Assembly (NCBI GenBank): GCA_038373885.1
Contig: JAWZYV010016045.1
Location: 1-64,000 of the forward strand
Length of the DNA stretch: 64,000 nt
From: Cheiracanthium punctorium
Lineage: Eukaryota > Arthropoda > Arachnida > Araneae > Cheiracanthiidae
Direction of reading: 5' to 3'
Positions 22,383-33,198 of this stretch are shown in pieces. A program made the translations under genes and the position numbers. Below the pieces are notes generated by a model. It searched no databases. It had not been told where the DNA came from and saw nothing but the letters and a program-made list of their open reading frames with translations. How positions within the stretch are numbered: the first letter of the stretch is position 1; each line of letters begins with the position of its first letter.

Positions 22383-24364
22383 TGTGTAACAAAATCAGAA
22401 CATCTTTTTCAGCTGTATTTTTAATTATGTAAAACCCATTGGGCGACTTACGTAAATGTATACTTAATAATTTGTTTTAAGAAAACCGTACTTCATATGT
22501 TTTCTTTGATAAGAACTTCGGATTTGGTAGGATGGATTGCCACCAATGGCGAATTTTCGTTATTTGGCGATTTACACATGCTCATAACCAATAATTACTG
22601 CTTATGTAAGGTTAAAGGAAAATCGTTATCCGTATATTCATATACACAATCCTTTGCAGATTGACGTATTTAGCAGCACAAAATATATCATCTCGTCGCG
22701 CTGGCAAATATCCAATCTATACTATAACTGCTAGAATGGCATAGTTAACGAGGCCAAATATTTCTACTGGTAGCAAATACCCAAGCTGAACCTAACCGGC
22801 TTCAAAGAATCTGCATTTTAATTATTTCTCATTTTCAAGATACTGGGTTCTAACATTGTGGAACTTGCGGTTTAGTTCACCCTGCTTTGAGAGATACCAC
22901 TTTGCCAGATTGTAACTAATGCCAAGATGGCGCTTTTTAAATCAGCTACAATTAGCTATTCTGTTTTGGAAAAACGAATAATCGCTAATTATAAACTCCT
23001 GTTGTCTAAGAGAACTTACTATTTGAAAATTGTCAACTTTGTGTAACACACTTTGAGTAATTTGTTTCATATACTTTTTAATTTGGCATAAAATTGGTGT
23101 AATTCTACTTCATGTTTCTGAATTTCACGCGATTCTACATACTTGGAATTACTTTTTCGCAAAGACATGAATGCTGGCGAAAATTTATTTGGCGAAATTA
23201 TGCTGGCGAAAATTGCCAAACCTGGCAACCATTATGTTTATTTTTTCCGTTTTTTATTAATATCGTCTAAAATAATTGTAATTTCGAAATTTAAATCAGT
23301 TTATCGACTTCCCTGGAATTTTTCGAATCCGTAGACATTTTCGCCGAATACCAAGCGCAGTACCATACTACGAAAGCAAAAAAGACGCTGTCTAAAACTT
23401 TTTCTGTTTAATTCACATTTACGTGTAATCCAGAATTATGAATAAATTATTCCAGTATGCTCAAGTATCAAGTATACTTTTTTTTAAATGGAAAAAATTT
23501 TCATACTTATTTAGAGTGTCTGGCTATAATTATTACATTTTTAAAAATAGTTGATGCAAGTATGCTTACTTTGATATTTTATGCTCCAATTTTGTACTTA
23601 ATGTGATCTTTTGTTTACTTGTAATATTGACTATACATTTCATCAAAATGGATGAATACGTATATTTAATTAAATCTTATGGATATTTCCTATTTTAATC
23701 AAATAAATTAATATTTATAAATACAATGTATGTTTCATCAGTATGTTTCATCAGTATTATTAAGAATGCTTCTTTCACCATCATAAGTCAAGCTATGCGA
23801 ACGCAAATGAATGATCTACTGGAACGATTGCGCAAATACAACGCTGGACTCAGCGGAACATTCAAAGATCCATGTTGAGAAACAACCCTGGTCAAAAGCT
23901 TTCTCTGTTGTCTCTTCTTTTTACTAGTGTGAATGAACAGGTTAAAGCCGGGTTCCCGATTCAATATGAAACCCATATCTGATATACTAAAACGAGAGGG
24001 GGGATAAGCAGGCTTCACTATAATTATCCCGTCCCCAATTGAATTTTTTATGAATTCACTATTCCGCACATTGGGGCCGCTTAATTAGATTAAAATTTTA
24101 TTTGCGCAGCATGTCCCGAGTTCTGCATCATTTCTAACAAAATTCAAAGCTTTTTATAATTTCAAAAGCAAATGAAACTCCCATCAACCACACATATTAC
24201 ATTTACGTAGTTCTGGAAATAAATAAATAAAAACAAATATCTTTTCCGTACCATGTCACATTATACATACGGATTAAATCTCAATTTTTATCACTTAATT
24301 GCACATATGAGTTAATATGGTTACTAATATACGTACTAATATGGTAATATGTAACTAATTGCTA
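22383..24364. other. AT-rich stretch, nothing recognised
   Basis: No coding, RNA or terminal-repeat signal that I can support. Confidence 0.4.
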
Positions 24365-27159
24365 CACAGGCCTGCAAAATTGAAGTTTTTGAAAAATACA
24401 AACGATGTATTTGCTTATTTTTATATTATTTGGTGTGCTGATTTCGAAAATGACCTCATTGTTTTCCCATCACATCAGGATTTTTTGTTAAATCAGTATC
24501 GATACTTTTGTAAAATCCTATTTGAAAAAGAATTCTCACGAACAATTTTGCATGTACTATAAAGCAGCACTAGTTTTTATCCATTTAAATCTATGTAAAA
24601 TAATCTATTCTTTGTGAGGCAAAATGATTTTCCATCATTTCATGTTATTATTTGTTTGTTATTGGTTTAAATGGATGAAAACCACTGTTCCCAGATCGCA
24701 CGAGTCGACTCTGGTTGAGAGCACAGAAAGTTACACCGATTTTAAACTTTTAAAACCAAATTATGGTACAGCTTCTAGAAAAGGAATCACCAGTATACTA
24801 TTTTAATCTGTTTTTACTAGAGTCAAGGTAGTAGCACTAGAGTAAGTATCTTACTGGTAATATTAAAAGATATTGACCAAGAGGAGAAAATGTATGTATA
24901 TCAATCTTGCAATTTGAAGCAAATTTTAAACTGAGCAAAGAACAAAACAAATAAAAAAATGTTTCTATTTAAGTACGCACTCTTTTTCCTTTGAAACGTC
25001 TTTTCGACGTTCTTCGTTTATGTTTAATATCAGGCCTATCTCGTGTTAACGTCCAACAATAGTCAGCGAGCATATTCTTGTCCCATTTTCCTTGATATTT
25101 ACGCTCCATATCTTAGATGTCTTGGTGGAACCTCTCACCCTGTTCTTCGCTGACTGATCCCAAATTTTCAGGAAAGAAGTCCACATGTGAGTGAAGGAAA
25201 TGCATTTTGAGACTCATGGAGTAACCCAATGCTTGCAATTTGTCCAGCATATTCATTACAATTGTTTTGTAGTCAGGAAGCTTGTAATTACCCAGAAATT
25301 TACTAACGATATCTTTGAAGGTAACCCAAGCTTCTTTTTCTTTTGTTGACATGCTAGTCTCAAATTCTTTATCCTTCATAAGTTTGCGGATATCTGGACC
25401 AACAAAGATTCCCTACTTCAACTTGGCTTTGGATAAATATCGAAACTTTTTGCACAGGTATTTGAAACATTCGCCATCTTTTGGAATTGCTTTAACAAAC
25501 TGCTTCATTACACCTAACTTAATATGGAGAGGGCGTAATAATACTTTTTCTGGATCAACTAGGCTGTTTCTGATAACATTCTTCATACCTGGTTCAAGTT
25601 TTTGTTTTTTTGGCCATTCTTTCTTGACCCAATGTTGACTCTTATCACGGCTGTCCCACTCGCAAATAAAACATGGGTACTTTGTGTAACCGCCTTGTTG
25701 ACCAAGTAGCATGGAGATAACTTTCAAATCCCCGCAAATGGTCCAACCATGGTCGGCATATTTTATTTTGGTGAGGACGAGAGACAGGTTTTCGTAGCAT
25801 TCTTTTAAATGCACCGAGTGTCCAACTGGTACAGATGCATACTGGTTTCCGCGATGAAGAAGGACAGCTTTAAGGCTCCTTTTCGAAGAATCTATAAACA
25901 ACCTCCATTCATCTTTATTGTAAATGATATTAAATTTGGTCACCAATCCACGAACATCAGAACAACACACCAGATTTCTTCTTCCTCAAAGTACTTAACG
26001 AATTCCTTTTCTCTATTCCTCTTCCAATAAAAAGATGTTCCCTTGGCCAATAAGATTTTTCTTTTAATCTGGAGCCCAACAATTCAGCGGCCCCTTTTGA
26101 AAGGCCCAGAACTCGAGTGAGATCAGTTCAACCTGAGAAAAAAGCTGAGGCGAATCACCTCCAGAGGGCTTATATTCAGTATCAGAGCCAATAAATTCTA
26201 GGTGTTCTGGGTCTGAAGATCCTGAAGAGATGACTGGCAATTCAATCGGAGGCAAAGGCACTGGTACAGCGGGTCCATGAGGAACTGGTCGAATGGCCGA
26301 TGGAATGTTATCAGGATAGGAAATTAGCTTGTAATTTTTCCGGTTAAACCCACGAACATGGCAGCAACAAAAGTAGCAATCATCATAGTGATTTTTTGGT
26401 TCCCTCTATGTCATAGGAATTCCAAAGCGTAAAGCAGGCTTCTTCCCTTTCAATCAGTTTCGCAGATCATTGAGACACTTCACACAAACTTCATGAGGAG
26501 CCCAAGATTTGTTCTGGTCGCCGAGTTTCATGCCAAAATACGAAAGATAAAGTTGTCTAACATAATCTGTAATGCTCCCTATATGGTTTTTGATAACACT
26601 ATATTCACCTCATATATAACAAAAGTCATCTGGAAAATTTTCACAACGTCTCGAACTCGAAGCCATGCTTCACGAAAATCACAGAGAAAAGCAAATGTTA
26701 AAATTATTTCTGCGATTTTCACTTGTCACTATGTCAGAGAATGCTTGATACCATATAAGACTGCACTCCTAAGAGGTCAGCGAACCAACAGGAAGACCTG
26801 AGATAAGGATTTGCGCGACGCTATTAGTTATAGAGGTACCGCTACATGAAGGGAGTGATGGCGAAGTAGGGGGGGTCACATAGGGTTATTCTGTAGGTTT
26901 CAGTTTCACCATGGTATAATGATGGTCAATCACAAATAAATAGAATGACCCAATATAAATCTGTGGTCAGGCAGGGAGCGAAGAAATTCAATCCGAAACA
27001 TTTTTATGGTAAATGTTGATAAAAATCCAAATAAAATCGAATTTTTCAAAAAAACGTGTCCTGATAGGAATTTTTTATTACTATTTTTGAAATCAGCATC
27101 AAAAAATATTGTAAGTTCAGCTTTCAGTTTCCTTGTATTTTGTTCATCGCAGGCCTGTG
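24365..27159 (-). mobile_element. TIR DNA transposon encoding an unassigned protein family (copy 1)
   Basis: Inverted ends CACAGGCCTGCAAAA and GCAGGCCTGTG are followed inward by imperfect homology (GTGCTGATTTCGAAAAT against the inverse of ATTTTTGAAATCAGCATC, and CATCAGGATTTTT against AGGAATTTTTTATT inverted). The TIRs therefore extend about 150-250 bp. One multi-block ORF fills the interior on the minus strand. No clear target duplication was resolved. Length 2795 bp. I cannot place it in a named superfamily. Confidence 0.6.
24969..26545 (-). pseudogene. Unassigned element-encoded protein, possible DDE-type transposase, broken
   Basis: The minus-strand frame reads, in order: GMKLGDQNKSWAPHEVCVKC with a Cys cluster (about 26540-26480), YDDCYFCCCHVRGFNRKNYK (26390), and a linker rich in Pro, Ser and Asp (26290-26120). 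It continues with LGLSKGAAELLGSRLKEK (26080), LFIDSSKRSLKAVLLHRGNQ (25900), WTICGDLKVISMLLGQQ (25740), YPCFICEWDSR (25680), LRPLHIKLGVMKQFVKAIP (25520), and finally FPENLGSVSEEQGERFHQDI (25170-25115) with a basic C-terminus ending at 24969. At least three Trp or other codons are now stops, and there are frame changes near 25972 and 26060. Conserved D, D, CxxC, H and E residues suggest an RNase H-fold transposase, but this is inference. I recall the family only as unnamed proteins in arthropods and cnidarians. Confidence 0.65.
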
Positions 27160-27224
27160 ATTAATTTTCAATAAAAATATTATTAATGTTGCTAAAAATA
27201 GAGTAATAAAATCGGTGTGCTTAA

Positions 27225-27367
27225 TTTTGCGAGACACGCGAGACGTCTCGCGCGAGACGAGACAGGCAATTTCTCTGTGAGACGCGAGACGAGACAGAGT
27301 TTTAGCAGTGCGAGACGAGACGAGACAGCCCTGTTTCTCGTCTCGCGTGTCTCGAGTCCATCCCTAG
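27225..27367. repeat. GAGAC-rich repeat, probable hAT-type MITE end
   Basis: CGAGACG motifs alternate in both orientations, ending in GACTCGAG-like sequence and CCATCCCTAG. It resembles the CTAGGGATG-type ends seen near 4362. Confidence 0.5.
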
Positions 27368-27959
27368 TAGAAAGTTTGAGCTTTCTCATAAGAAGGCTAC
27401 AGATGTTTAATCAAAGTCTGTGAGGGGCAATAAGCTTTTCAATATCAAAAATAGTAAAAAAAATTATTAAAACTATTCTAACAAAACTAATTAACTATTA
27501 ATTTTAATCACAGTTTTATATATATAGCCAATATTTTACATTTTAAGAAATGAGTTTTAAATCGTTTTAAGCCAGTTTCCTTTAAAAAGTTTTGCTGGGT
27601 TTTTTTTCAGCATTTAAAATTTTGTTTAAAAGCATTTCAATTACACTAAAATTTAATTTAAAGAAGATTTTTAAAAATTTGTTTTTGGCTTATTAATACC
27701 ATAATTTAATTTTTAAAAAGCCATCTTTAAAATAAGAGTACCAATGCTTGAATTGAATATTTTCAATAATAAAAATATTTATATATAGATATATATACTT
27801 ATAAATCCTCCTTATTCTAAAATTTATTATTTAAAAACAAACAGCTAACAAGATAATTTACCATGAATCAGAATAAACTCTTGCACTTATTAAAAAAAAA
27901 AACCAGTAATAATAAGCCACAGTTCAACTTTAGGTCTCCCCTCAATCCGATAGGCGCGC
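27368..27959. other. AT-rich stretch, nothing recognised
   Basis: TTTTAAA-rich sequence with no supported feature. Confidence 0.4.
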
Positions 27960-27965
27960 AGTAGC

Positions 27966-28191
27966 GTAGCAATTCAGTAAGTTTGGGGGGAGGGGGGGGC
28001 TCAGTATGTTTTCATGGATTCTGGACACTGAAAAAGACACCGATATATGGTTATTTTCTATCATCCTCCAAAGGTACGGTGGGGCGGGGGGCTCGAGCCC
28101 CAAAGCCCCCCCTTTCCTACCATAGAAATAATACACACAATAATAAATACTTTCCTTCTTATTTCTAACGTCACTGCAGGAGCGTAACCAG
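27966..28191. mobile_element. Poly-G MITE, split by the TAGGGTGG transposon
   Basis: It starts CAGTAGCGTAGCAATTC, like the MITE at 18324, and has a poly-G tract and a poly-C tract. Its GCAGGAGCGTAACCAG part was the target of the transposon at 28192-30818, and sequence resumes as GTAACCAGGGAGTGGG at 30819. Confidence 0.45.
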
Positions 28192-30818
28192 TAGGGTGGA
28201 TCGAAAAAAATTTTTTTTCGTAACCTTTATCTCCTGAGGTGTTAAAAGTTGTAAATTGATATAAAGAAGACATTTGTAAAGTTTGAATGTTCTTCGACAA
28301 CGTCTTGGGGTTGCGCATCGAGCTTGAAATTTAGAAGTTTTTGAAAAATATGACTTTTTCAAAAAATCGACCAAAAAAATTATTTTCCGAATTATTAAGC
28401 TCCCGAGGTTTCAGAAGTTGTATTTCGTTATGAATAAGACGTATGCAAAATCTGAAGGGGCTGTGACAATTTCTAGGAATTGCACATCGAGCTTGAAATC
28501 TATAAATATCTGAAAAAATTGGGTTTTTTTGACAAAAATATGTAGAAAGCAAAAATTATATTTTTAATGAATTAGTCCCTTTGAAAAATATTCAGTAACG
28601 TTCGCAGCTCTTCTCTAGTACAACCACAATCCTAGCTACATTACCTAAGACCCACCTCGTTGATTTGCCTGCGATCCGAGTTTTGCCCGTGCCAGCCCAA
28701 GCATCCAATTATTGGAGCATACGTTTTAATGAATACTGTAAAGCCTAATTTAAAATCAAACTGTGGAATTTTTTGTCAAGTGTATAATCTAGATCGTAGG
28801 AAACCATCATCTGATAGATGGATAGACAGCAAATTTCGGAGTGGCTGTTTGCTATGGTGTGAAGTTGGCAAATACAGCATTGCAGAGTTTTAGTTAGATT
28901 AGAGAATTGCGTTTCTAGATTTCGGATGGCGCCTTTGTTATTTCCAGAATTCGATGATTCGCCACCACCGCCAGTGCACTTGAGGGTGCCAAGATCAATA
29001 GATTTCATGTCAGACTCTCCCAAATTTCCAGTGAAATTCTTAAAATCAGATCGCGACATATGGCCAAAGTATGTTGAGCCAGGTTCGATTATCAGCGAGA
29101 TATTTTCTTTGTGACCAACACTCGGGTGTAATTTGCAGCCAACAAATTTTTCTGTGTATCTGGTTTTGTTCTCCCTCCTATCAAAACACAATCCAAAGAA
29201 CATTTTAAAGCCTTCTTCCACTGCGAGTCATCTTAGCCTTCCTTTAACTTTATATAGGTTGAGAATCAGTTGAGAAGGTTTTTCACAATCTACATTCTTC
29301 CGCTTTCTAGATTGGAAAATTAAGTTGATACCAGAGTTACTGCTGCCCAGTCTATAATAACTTTGTGTAACAGACTTTTGAAAGCATTGAGATTTTTATT
29401 CTAACTTGGTCGTTTGTGAACGTATCTCCCAAAGTGGCGGTAGATAAGCATTCAGCGTTTTCTTCGGTCTTTCGTACTTCTCTTTCGTTATTTTCACTTT
29501 CCAAATCAAAGTTGAAACATACACTGGATATTGGAAATTTCACCTCTTTCTCCACCAATCTCGAAATTTCTCTTTCCAACCTTTCAACTTTTATTCACCA
29601 TAAACTTCTCTACTTTACAATTCCATCAATTGTGACATATCTAGCTCCCCTCTGGTCTGCTAATGACTCTCGTTCTGCGTGAGGTATGTGAGGCTCTGAG
29701 CCACACCTGCTCCGGGAAAAGTCAGTACATTTGCAAGTGCGATATTCAATATCTCGGTAAGGGAGAGTTTTTCCCACTTTCTTCATAAAACATTACTTAT
29801 GTCTGTCTCTAACGTACGATTCGTTTAGCTGCTGAACTTGCTCATGACTTTTTCTAATTATCTCTTGAATTCCTTGGATTGATACAGTAGGGATACTGGC
29901 CTTAATCCAAATTTCCTGTATTTTGATCGCCACAACTAAGGTTACTTCTTCTTCAGGTGGAACCTTACCTTTATTCAGAAATTTTTCTTCTTAAGTACAA
30001 AATAGTAATATAGAAGTACGAGTATGTCTTCTAGGGTTGGTAACTTGGTACAAGTTAATTCTTTTGATATTCCCCGCTGTTCTGTGAACACCGATTTTGT
30101 TCCATGTCCTGTTGCAGACAGTTTCACTCTATTCAGAATCGTAGCAGTGCAAGGCAACCACCTTTTAGCTTTTTAGAGAGTAAACTGGGAGCACCATCTC
30201 TCCGAAACGTTAAACTAAATGCCTGCTTCAACGAAATATATCGTGCCTGATTTAACAGAACGTATGTGCATCGCCACTCGGTAGGCAAACCGGCGCTAGT
30301 TGTCTGGAGCACAGCTTGCGTACTGCTCCCAAAACACAACGACAACATAACGTGTGTATTAATTATTCGTAAAGCCATTTTTGGGGATTTACTGAGCTTC
30401 TCTGAACATTTTTTAACATATAAAAGGACTAAATTATTTTTAAAAAGTAAAGTTTGCTTTCTACATAATTTTTTCAAAAAGCACATAATTTTCAGATATT
30501 TATAGATTTTAAGCTCGATGTGCAATCCCTAGAAACTGTCGTAGCCCCTACAGATTTTACATACGTGTTTTTCATAATAATATACAACTCCTAAAGCCAC
30601 AGGAGCCTAATAATTCGGAAATGAATTTTTTTGGTCGATTTTTCAAAAAAGTCACATATTTTAAAAATTTCTAAATTTCAAGCTCGATGCGCAACCCCAA
30701 GACGTTATCGTAGAATGTTCAAATTTTACACACGTCTTATTCATATCAATATACAACTTTTGAGACCACAGGAGAAAAAGATTTCGAAAAAAAAAAAAAA
30801 AAATTTCGATCCACCCTA
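28192..30818 (-). mobile_element. DNA transposon with long TIRs and 8-bp duplication, unassigned superfamily
   Basis: The ends are TAGGGTGGATCGAAAAAA and its inverse. The TIRs run about 330 bp (28192-28525 and about 30490-30818) and share GCATCGAGCTTGAAATTTAGA and GGTCGATTTTT, among other blocks. The perfect 8-mer GTAACCAG flanks the element at 28184-28191 and 30819-30826, and the 2627-bp interval carries one minus-strand protein remnant. An 8-bp duplication with long TIRs is compatible with hAT, P, MULE, Merlin or KDZ groups, but the protein matches none that I recognise. Confidence 0.8.
28745..29960 (-). pseudogene. Unassigned protein of the TAGGGTGG transposon, broken
   Basis: Minus-strand blocks run from N to C. 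VAIKIQEIWIKASIPTVSIQ lies near 29930-29870, and HEQVQQLNESYVRDRHK follows. A Cys-containing YRDIEYRTCKCTDFSRS lies near 29750. Then come RYVTIDGIVK, LEREISRLVEKEVKFPIS and the continuous 158-codon ORF 28745-29221 with SDFKNFTGNLGESDMKSIDL, NKGAIRNLETQF and LQCCICQLHTIANSHSEI. I recall the last motif as the decayed form of a conserved LQW.VC.LHANELPLRHL block in unnamed multi-copy arthropod proteins. Stops and frame changes interrupt it. Its position between matched TIRs argues that it is the transposase. Confidence 0.6.
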
Positions 30819-30826
30819 GTAACCAG

Positions 30827-31049
30827 GGAGTGGGATATCGAGATATATCCCCCTGCGAAACTTTCAAAATTAGTTATTAAGAGCTTTGAGATTTTTGTCG
30901 TCAATAAGAAATTAAATTTATGAATACAGAATTATATCTCATACATCCCCCGAAAAAAATATCTGTCTACGCTCCTTGTCTCATCGAGTAGCATATAACG
31001 ACTACGTTTTATCGTAAAACTACTAAAAGTAGAGTACTATTAAAATTGG
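30827..31049. other. Continuation of the split poly-G MITE and AT-rich flank
   Basis: CAGGGAGTGGGATATCGAG... to GTCTACGCTCCTTGTC looks like the other half of the MITE at 27966. Its terminus is uncertain. Confidence 0.35.
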
Positions 31050-31386
31050 CTTTTTTTGGGGTGGCGGTTTTTTACGTTCACCTTCATTAGCAGCGTCCAC
31101 ATTGGGTAAAGATTCTTTAGACTTTGTCATATCTTGTTTAACTTTCTGCAAAACTTCAGTATCAGTTTCTGTTCTCGGCATTTTTATAGCTAACATATCA
31201 GAATCACAATTCAGTTTTTGTGGCGATCTTTTAGATGGAACTAAGAAACCAGAAATGCTCGTTTCATTAATTGCGCGATGTTTCACCGATATATTTTGGA
31301 TGAAAGCGTTGATAATTCGTTTTCAAATTCTTTAAAATTATGGTCGCATTACACTCAAAGCAACAGACTTTTTCTGGAGCAGACAT
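31050..31386 (-). pseudogene. N-terminal zinc-finger fragment, ZMYM/DUF4371-type protein
   Basis: From an ATG at 31386 on the minus strand the peptide reads MSAPEKVCCFECNATIILKN then LKTNYQRFHPK, a C-x2-C...H finger typical of the start of hAT-derived ZMYM6-like or DUF4371 proteins. A one-base frame change near 31280 leads into NETSISGFLVPSKRSPQK and an acidic, charged tail ending near 31050. It is probably the first exon of a transposon-derived gene, now broken. Confidence 0.5.
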
Positions 31387-32327
31387 ATTTACCGTTCTGT
31401 GCGTGTGTGTGGTGTGGTTCTTTTTTCGGGAACGTTGGGATATCGGTATCGGAAGAGCACAGACAGTCCGACGCCTTTTCGATGATAACTTACTTTGAAT
31501 AATTGTTCTCCCCGGTATCCCTCCTTTCTCAATGTGATTGTTCTGCAGCGGATCTCTTGGTTCTGCGAGACACATGTCGTCGACTTGGACATGGTCTGTG
31601 CTGGGGTGCTCTGCGAGCAATTCTGTGTCTGCGAGAGGGGGGGGGGGTTAATGGATCTCAACACATGGGTTTTCTATAGATAAGAAATTGTACTAGGGAA
31701 AAATGGAATTTTTCGGAAGCCATAAACGTGTTTTTCTAGGGCAATAATCACTTAGAGTAAGTCGTTTTCATTTCTCCTTTCCAGTCATTTACCTCATCCG
31801 TGATTGTTCTGCAGGGGAGTTCTTTGTTCTGCGCCATAGGCCCAGGGGCGGTTCCAGACTGTCAGTTTAGGGGGGGTCACTCCGAATGACGAGGGTCGTC
31901 TGAAGACTTCTTGAGGCCCTGGACCCTTATGCAAATGTAGGCCCCAAAGAGGCGGATAACTAGGCAGGGCCCGATCTATGACCAGTATGGGCCCCCATCT
32001 ATGAAATTCGTTAAAACTGGGCCCCGTACACTTTAAACAACTTAATAACTATTCACCCCCTCCCAACCCTAAATCATTGTACTTTTCTAAGATTCTATCT
32101 ATCCTCCCCTACAAAAGTGCTTTTAAAAAATGAAAAACAAAAACAGTAAAATTATATTTAAACTTCTCGTGTTCTAGCTGAGTGTGCGCCCCTTTTTACG
32201 CTTGCATTCCGGGGGGGGGCAAACCTCGCCAGCCCCTAGCTTCGGCTCTGGCCCCAACTGCGAGATTTTTATTGAATTCATTGCGGATACATGTATTCAA
32301 TAAAAGCACAATCCATAATAAAATTAA
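31387..32327. other. Stretch with poly-G MITE fragments
   Basis: CAGGGGCGGTTCCAGAC at 31852 and TTCGGCTCTGGCC near 32243 look like ends of nested hAT MITEs, with poly-G at 31640 and 32210. No target duplication was resolved and no gene is supported. Confidence 0.4.
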
Positions 32328-33198
32328 GAGGATGGTGGACACCCAAATCATCAAAATTGGCCCCAAAGAATGTGTGTTTTTTCTTTTTTACATACTAATA
32401 TTCTACAGTTAAAGCTGAACCATGGAGAGAAAACCGCGTATGTCCACGGCAATTTTTTAAAAAGATATTAGGGTTTGAAAAAATTAAAAGGGACAATTAA
32501 ATGTCCACAAAAATGCAAACAAACGCGTCAATAAATACGCCACAATTTTTATTGAATGTTTTACAAAATAAGCTAATATTCGAATGAAATTATTTTAAAA
32601 ATATCTTTTGTTAAGGTAAAATCATAAATAAAATTATTCAGAAGAGACGGTATTAAAGGTAAATGGAAAATGACACTTTAAACTGTATTTTCTCCAAATC
32701 AAGTTTTTTGTGATTTTCTTGCCTTCAAAATGCTCCATGCGACTTAATTTTGGTCGGAATTGTACAAAATTTACTACAAACATTCTTCTCATATATTACA
32801 ATAAATCTGTGTATCCTTTTTAAATAGGGTAAAAATTTCACTTTTATTTACGAAAACTGAAAAATTTCGGGGAAGTTTGGTATATATCCATGAAAATATT
32901 TCTAAAAAATTAACTACTCGGTCGAATCAAAAACCGATTCACAGACTTTTTTTAAATATATTTTTATGCTATTATAAAACAAAATTACAAAAAAAAATTA
33001 AAATTAAAACGCATGGAGCATTTTTTCGAAACTAAAAAATTAATTAATTTTTAATTAATTACTAATATTTTTAAAATTTCTTTTAATTTCTTTTCAGTTG
33101 TTTATACTGCTTTTAGTTTAATATATTCAAATACAAAATTTCACAATCCTATCTTATTAAATTAAAAAAAAAAAAACTTTTTAATGTCCACCATCCCC
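32328..33198. mobile_element. TTAA-flanked non-autonomous element
   Basis: Inverted ends GAGGATGGTGGACA and TGTCCACCATCCCC are flanked by TTAA at 32324-32327 and 33199-33202. Length 871 bp, AT-rich, no ORF. TTAA duplications are typical of piggyBac and Kolobok groups; the ends do not decide between them. Confidence 0.7.

Noticed and set aside
22383..24364. Several 60-95 codon ORFs
   Set aside because: Random AT-rich ORFs, no recognisable motif.
31389..31664. Minus-strand ORFs with SINPPPLSQTQNCSQ-type peptides
   Set aside because: Low-complexity sequence near a poly-G tract with no family resemblance; only the zinc-finger part downstream is kept.
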